Origin: Gammaproteobacteria bacterium
GTDB taxonomy: Bacteria > Pseudomonadota > Gammaproteobacteria > Steroidobacterales > BM003
Assembly: GCA_026193125.1 (NCBI GenBank)
Contig: JAPHSC010000201.1
Span: forward strand, 1 to 7,914
Length of the DNA stretch: 7,914 nt
Reading direction: 5' to 3'
Positions 4,975-7,914 of the stretch are shown one piece after another. Below the pieces are notes generated by a model, which was given only the letters and a program-made list of their open reading frames with translations, made no database searches and had not been told where the DNA came from. Position numbers and translations under genes: made by a program. Positions within the stretch are counted from its first letter, which is position 1, and every line of letters starts with the position of its first letter.

Positions 4975-7524
4975 GTGAATCCGATTTGGCTTGCGAGAGT
5001 GTGGACCATGTTAAGAACATACGTAGCGACGACCCTGGTATTAAGCCTGTTGGCTTTCCCCGCTCCCACATTGGCAGCGTTACCGGCCGGTCACGCCCTG
5101 CCCGATGGCGCGCTGCAGGCGGTGCGCGAAAGACAGGTAGACATTCTCGATCTTGTCACCGACCTGCGCATAGACCTGGACAAGCGTGAAGTATCCGGCT
5201 CGGCAAGCATCACGCTCACGCCGCTGCAGGACGACCTGTCGAGCGTGTCCCTGGATGCGGCAAAAATGGACATCACATCCGTACATCTGTTGCAGGATGG
5301 ACAGTCTGATAATTTGAAATACAACTGGACAAACAGACAACTGCACATCGACCTGCCTCGGGAATTTCATCCCGGTGAACAACTGACCCTGCAAGTCCTC
5401 TACAAGGTAAGGCCTGCAAGCGGCTTGTATTTCTTCCCGAAGACCGAACAACGCAGCGCCGAGGCTTGGAACTACGGGGAAGGTGGTCGCCATTACGGCT
5501 GGCTTCCCTTGTACAACGACACCAACGATCGCTTCACCCTGGACATGACATTCACCGTGGCCAAACCCAACCTTGCGCTGGGCAACGGCCTGTTGCAGGA
5601 GGTGCGGGAGAACGCCGATGGGACACGCAGCTTCCACTGGGTCCAGGACAAACCCATCGCCAACTACCTGCTCGCCCTTAATGTCGGCGAGTTTGTGGAA
5701 ATCCCCCTTGCCAAAGCCAAGGTCGGCGAACGCGAGGTCCCACTGAGTGTCTGGGCCCACAAGGGCGAGGAAGAACGGGCCGCCTTTGCTTTTGGTCGCA
5801 CGCCGCAGATGGTCGAGTTCTTTTCACAACTTTTCGGTTATGACTATGCCTGGGACAAGTACGACCAGGTGGTGTTGAGAAATTTTGCAGGCGCCATGGA
5901 AACCACCACCATGGTGGGTTTTGAGGAATCCCACCTAAAAACCCCGGATGACCCGGTGGATGATGGACCCTATTACGACAAGGCGGCACCCCTGTGGAGC
6001 TATGAAGACACCATCTCGCATGAATTGGCCCATCACTGGTTTGGCGATCTGCTCACTTGTCGCTCGCTGGCGTCGATATTCCTCAATGAGTCCTTCGCCA
6101 GCTATGCGCATACCGTCTGGAATGGTCATATCAATGGCGAGGATGACCTGACCTACCAACGCTGGGTATATCTGAACAATTACCTGGATTTCGTTGCGGA
6201 GACCGGTACCGTACGCCCGCTTGAATACCATCGCTACGACGTATCCGACGACATGTATACGATGCCTATTACCTATGTGAAGGGGGCACTGGTTCTGCAT
6301 ATGCTGCGCCAACGCATGGGTAACGAAGCCTTCTACCGCGGCATCGCCCTATACCTCAAAAACCATGCCTACTCGGAAGTGGACTCGTATGATTTCCAGC
6401 GCGCCATGGAGCAAGCGTCGGGGCAAAATCTGGAAGCGTTTTTCGCGGACTGGATTCGTGACGGCGGCGGCTTCCCCAACCTGAACGTCAGCAGTCACTG
6501 GTCCGCCAAGCGCAAGCAGGTGGACCTGACCCTGGACCAGGTGCAGGCGGACTTACCTTTTGAGAACAACTTCGATCTGCATGTAAATGTCGAGATTGTG
6601 ACCGCCTCCGGCAGCGTGGTTCACCCGATCAAAATTGAGGATTGGAGTACTACGGTTTCCCTGCCGGCGGACGATGAGCCGTTGATGATCAACGTGGATA
6701 AAGGCAACTGGCTGGTGGCTAATATTCACGAGGAACGCAGCCTGGATGAAACCATCCGCGCACTGATCCAGGGCGATCTGCCGGTGGCGCTGCGAGCAGC
6801 CAGGCAGCTGGCTGAAGATCACTCGGCGGCCCCTGGCGCGGCGTTCGCCCTGGCCGGTATTCTGGGGAATCCTGAAAAGCACTGGGGTTTGCGTCAGGAG
6901 GCGGCACTGGACCTGGGTACCATGGGCACTGCCGGTGCGGTAATCACCCTGGCCACCAGCATGTCGGACCCGGATCCCCGCATACGCCGGGCGGCGGCAC
7001 TGGGCTTGGGCCGGGCCGGCGGTGAGCGTGCAATCGGGACACTCAAGGACATATTGATCATAGACCAGGACGAGGAAGTGGCCGGCGCCGCGGCCTGGTC
7101 CCTGGGCGTTTTGCAGGTACCCGGGATAGAGGTCTTGCTCAAGGAGCAACTGGAGCGCCCCTCAGCCTATTACGACTACCGGCGCCTGAGCGCGCTGGCC
7201 GGCCTCGCCGAACTGGAGAACGCCGGTCTTGCGCCGGTATTCGAACGCTATACAGGCCCGGAGTTTTTGCGTGACACCCGCCTGATGGCCCTGGAGGCCT
7301 GGGTCCGCGCCGCACCCAATGACGACAGACTCGCCTCCCTGCTCCGAGACCTAAGTCACGATGACGACGCCGCGGTAAGGGGAGAAGCGCTTGGGCACCT
7401 GGGCAGCCTGCACCGTGCCGAGGACCGTCCCTACCTCCTGAAATACGCGGAGGAGGAAGCCGACCCTGCCCTTGCCAAGACGGCCAGGCAGGCGGCTGAG
7501 GCGATTGCCGGCTTTATTCGCTGA
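4975..7524 (+). CDS. Exported M1-family zinc aminopeptidase with C-terminal HEAT-type repeats
   Basis: Metallopeptidase expected to remove N-terminal residues from peptides in the periplasm or envelope. Counting from the GTG (849 residues), a basic n-region and a hydrophobic core (about 15-34) form a signal peptide with a likely cut near TLA-AL (residue 34); a start at the ATG at 5008 would give 838 residues and a shorter, more standard signal. The catalytic site is complete: HELAH at 349-353 with Glu350 as base, third zinc ligand Glu372 in NESFASY (18 residues after the second His), and proton-donor Tyr434 in TYVKGAL. The exopeptidase motif reads GAMET (306-310) in place of GAMEN, and the usual NEGFA is NESFA. 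From about 590 to the end, alpha-helical repeats of roughly 30 residues, for example PDPRIRRAAALGLGRAG (666-682), resemble HEAT/PBS lyase-like repeats. A hairpin terminator follows. It is an M1 enzyme but not classical PepN; exact substrate unknown. Confidence 0.95.
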   Translation: MNPIWLARVWTMLRTYVATTLVLSLLAFPAPTLAALPAGHALPDGALQAVRERQVDILDLVTDLRIDLDKREVSGSASITLTPLQDDLSSVSLDAAKMDITSVHLLQDGQSDNLKYNWTNRQLHIDLPREFHPGEQLTLQVLYKVRPASGLYFFPKTEQRSAEAWNYGEGGRHYGWLPLYNDTNDRFTLDMTFTVAKPNLALGNGLLQEVRENADGTRSFHWVQDKPIANYLLALNVGEFVEIPLAKAKVGEREVPLSVWAHKGEEERAAFAFGRTPQMVEFFSQLFGYDYAWDKYDQVVLRNFAGAMETTTMVGFEESHLKTPDDPVDDGPYYDKAAPLWSYEDTISHELAHHWFGDLLTCRSLASIFLNESFASYAHTVWNGHINGEDDLTYQRWVYLNNYLDFVAETGTVRPLEYHRYDVSDDMYTMPITYVKGALVLHMLRQRMGNEAFYRGIALYLKNHAYSEVDSYDFQRAMEQASGQNLEAFFADWIRDGGGFPNLNVSSHWSAKRKQVDLTLDQVQADLPFENNFDLHVNVEIVTASGSVVHPIKIEDWSTTVSLPADDEPLMINVDKGNWLVANIHEERSLDETIRALIQGDLPVALRAARQLAEDHSAAPGAAFALAGILGNPEKHWGLRQEAALDLGTMGTAGAVITLATSMSDPDPRIRRAAALGLGRAGGERAIGTLKDILIIDQDEEVAGAAAWSLGVLQVPGIEVLLKEQLERPSAYYDYRRLSALAGLAELENAGLAPVFERYTGPEFLRDTRLMALEAWVRAAPNDDRLASLLRDLSHDDDAAVRGEALGHLGSLHRAEDRPYLLKYAEEEADPALAKTARQAAEAIAGFIR

Positions 7525-7534
7525 GTAAGCAAAT

Positions 7535-7559
7535 CCCGGCGTCCGGTCTGGACGCCGGG
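7535..7559 (+). terminator. Hairpin terminator after the aminopeptidase gene
   Basis: CCCGGCGTCC (7535-7544) and GGACGCCGGG (7550-7559) form a perfect ten-pair, GC-rich stem with a five-base loop, starting 10 bases after the stop codon. The following bases, CTTCAG, are only weakly T-rich, so efficiency is uncertain. The placement and perfect pairing make a terminator the best reading. Confidence 0.7.
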
Positions 7560-7607
7560 CTTCAGAGCCATGGGTGGGCGACGCAGTCAGGAAGCCCGAA
7601 AATAAGC

Positions 7608-7832
7608 TTGGCGACGGACACGTATTCACTTGTGAAAACGACGCAAAACATTCAATGGAAGCGCCTTGCTGCAGAAGTCATCGCAATTTTTGCCAGCATA
7701 CTTTTCGCCATTGCGATAGACGCATGGTGGGACGAAAGGTCCGGCAGTCTTCGCCTGGAGGGGGCTATCCAGAACATCGCCGCCGAAGTCGCTGAGGCTC
7801 GCATAGAAACCAATTTCGCATCGATGGTATGA
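7608..7832 (+). CDS. N-terminus of a small membrane-anchored protein of unknown function, probably frameshifted
   Basis: Seventy-four codons from a TTG at 7608; a GTG at 7632 is an alternative start, and neither has a clear ribosome binding site. After a short polar N-terminus comes one membrane segment (about residues 19-37), then DAWWDER (38-44) and a charged helical stretch (AAEVAEARIETN, 58-69). This order, a hydrophobic segment ending in IDAWW followed by an amphipathic helix, is familiar from uncharacterised proteobacterial single-pass proteins of about 200 residues or more. The frame stops at 7830-7832, much earlier than expected, while the -1 frame is open from 7796 to the window end and continues with protein-like sequence. 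A one-base loss or sequencing error around 7796-7830 would explain this. I do not know the function. The upstream aminopeptidase terminator suggests separate transcription. Confidence 0.6.
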   Translation: MATDTYSLVKTTQNIQWKRLAAEVIAIFASILFAIAIDAWWDERSGSLRLEGAIQNIAAEVAEARIETNFASMV

Positions 7833-7914
7833 GGCGGTTTTTGAGCCTTGACCCGGACGCGTTGACAGCCCTTCCCCGGGACTCGCTGGCAAAAGAAAGC
7901 CCCGACTGGCGGGG
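7796..7914 (+). pseudogene. Probable out-of-frame continuation of the small membrane protein, running off the edge
   Basis: This frame, shifted by -1 relative to the gene starting at 7608, has no stop from 7796 to the end of the window. Its translation after 7820 reads IDGMRRFLSLDPDALTALP and onward, with mostly G or C third codon bases. It has no plausible start of its own, so it fits best as the rest of the interrupted gene. The alternative is that translation truly ends at 7832 and this is non-coding sequence leading to the hairpin at the edge. Confidence 0.45.
7900..7914. terminator. Possible terminator stem cut by the right edge
   Basis: CCCCG (7900-7904) and CGGGG (7910-7914) pair around a five-base loop, preceded by the A-rich AAAAGAAAG at 7891-7899. 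If the next bases were C and a T run, this would be a standard bidirectional terminator. The deciding bases lie outside the window. If it is a terminator, it argues that the -1 frame continuation upstream is not much longer. Confidence 0.35.

Noticed and set aside
5080..5760. 226-codon minus-strand open frame opposite the aminopeptidase gene
   Set aside because: Antisense shadow in GC-rich coding sequence; the plus strand carries clear M1 features.
7796..7832. Programmed -1 frameshifting in the last gene
   Set aside because: No X XXY YYZ slippery heptamer in the correct phase within the interval; mutation or sequence error is simpler.
7626..7892. 88-codon minus-strand open frame at the right end
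   Set aside because: Opposite the membrane-protein frame, no motifs, and its existence follows from base composition.

Overview
The window looks like ordinary chromosomal sequence from a moderately GC-rich proteobacterium. The gene set and protein sequences suggest a gammaproteobacterium, but that is an inference and no rRNA or other marker gene is present to settle it. I see no insertion sequence, integrase, CRISPR array, tRNA or phage gene. Genes are spaced 130-260 bases apart, and the five well-preserved genes are recognisable metabolic or housekeeping families.

Layout from left to right. Positions 1-1385 (minus strand) hold most of malQ, a GH77 4-alpha-glucanotransferase whose C-terminus lies beyond the left edge. 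Divergent from it across about 200 bases is glk, a glucokinase (1587-2570, plus). A 210-base gap with several potential RNA stem-loops leads into a tyrosine phenol-lyase/tryptophanase family gene (2781-4160, plus); its substrate-pocket residues match tyrosine phenol-lyase rather than tryptophanase. Next come a small two-CBS-domain protein (4290-4715, plus) and an exported M1-family zinc aminopeptidase with a C-terminal HEAT-type helical repeat domain (4975-7524, plus), closed by a clean hairpin terminator at 7535-7559. At the right end, 7608-7832 encodes the N-terminus of a small membrane-anchored protein. It appears to continue in the -1 frame up to the window edge, so the gene is probably broken or contains a sequencing error.

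How the genes may work together: malQ rearranges maltodextrins and releases glucose, and glk phosphorylates that glucose to glucose-6-phosphate, so the divergent pair makes sense as a maltodextrin/glycogen-use locus. The lyase would split tyrosine (or run in reverse) to phenol, pyruvate and ammonium. It has no permease and no tnaC-like leader peptide next to it, so it looks like a stand-alone gene. The CBS protein is probably an adenine-nucleotide sensor of unknown output. The M1 enzyme would trim peptides in the envelope. Nothing visible ties the three right-hand genes into one pathway.

I did not find a convincing undescribed system. The points most worth a second look are the pocket residues and structured leader of the lyase gene, the altered GAMEN motif of the M1 enzyme, and the frameshift in the last gene.
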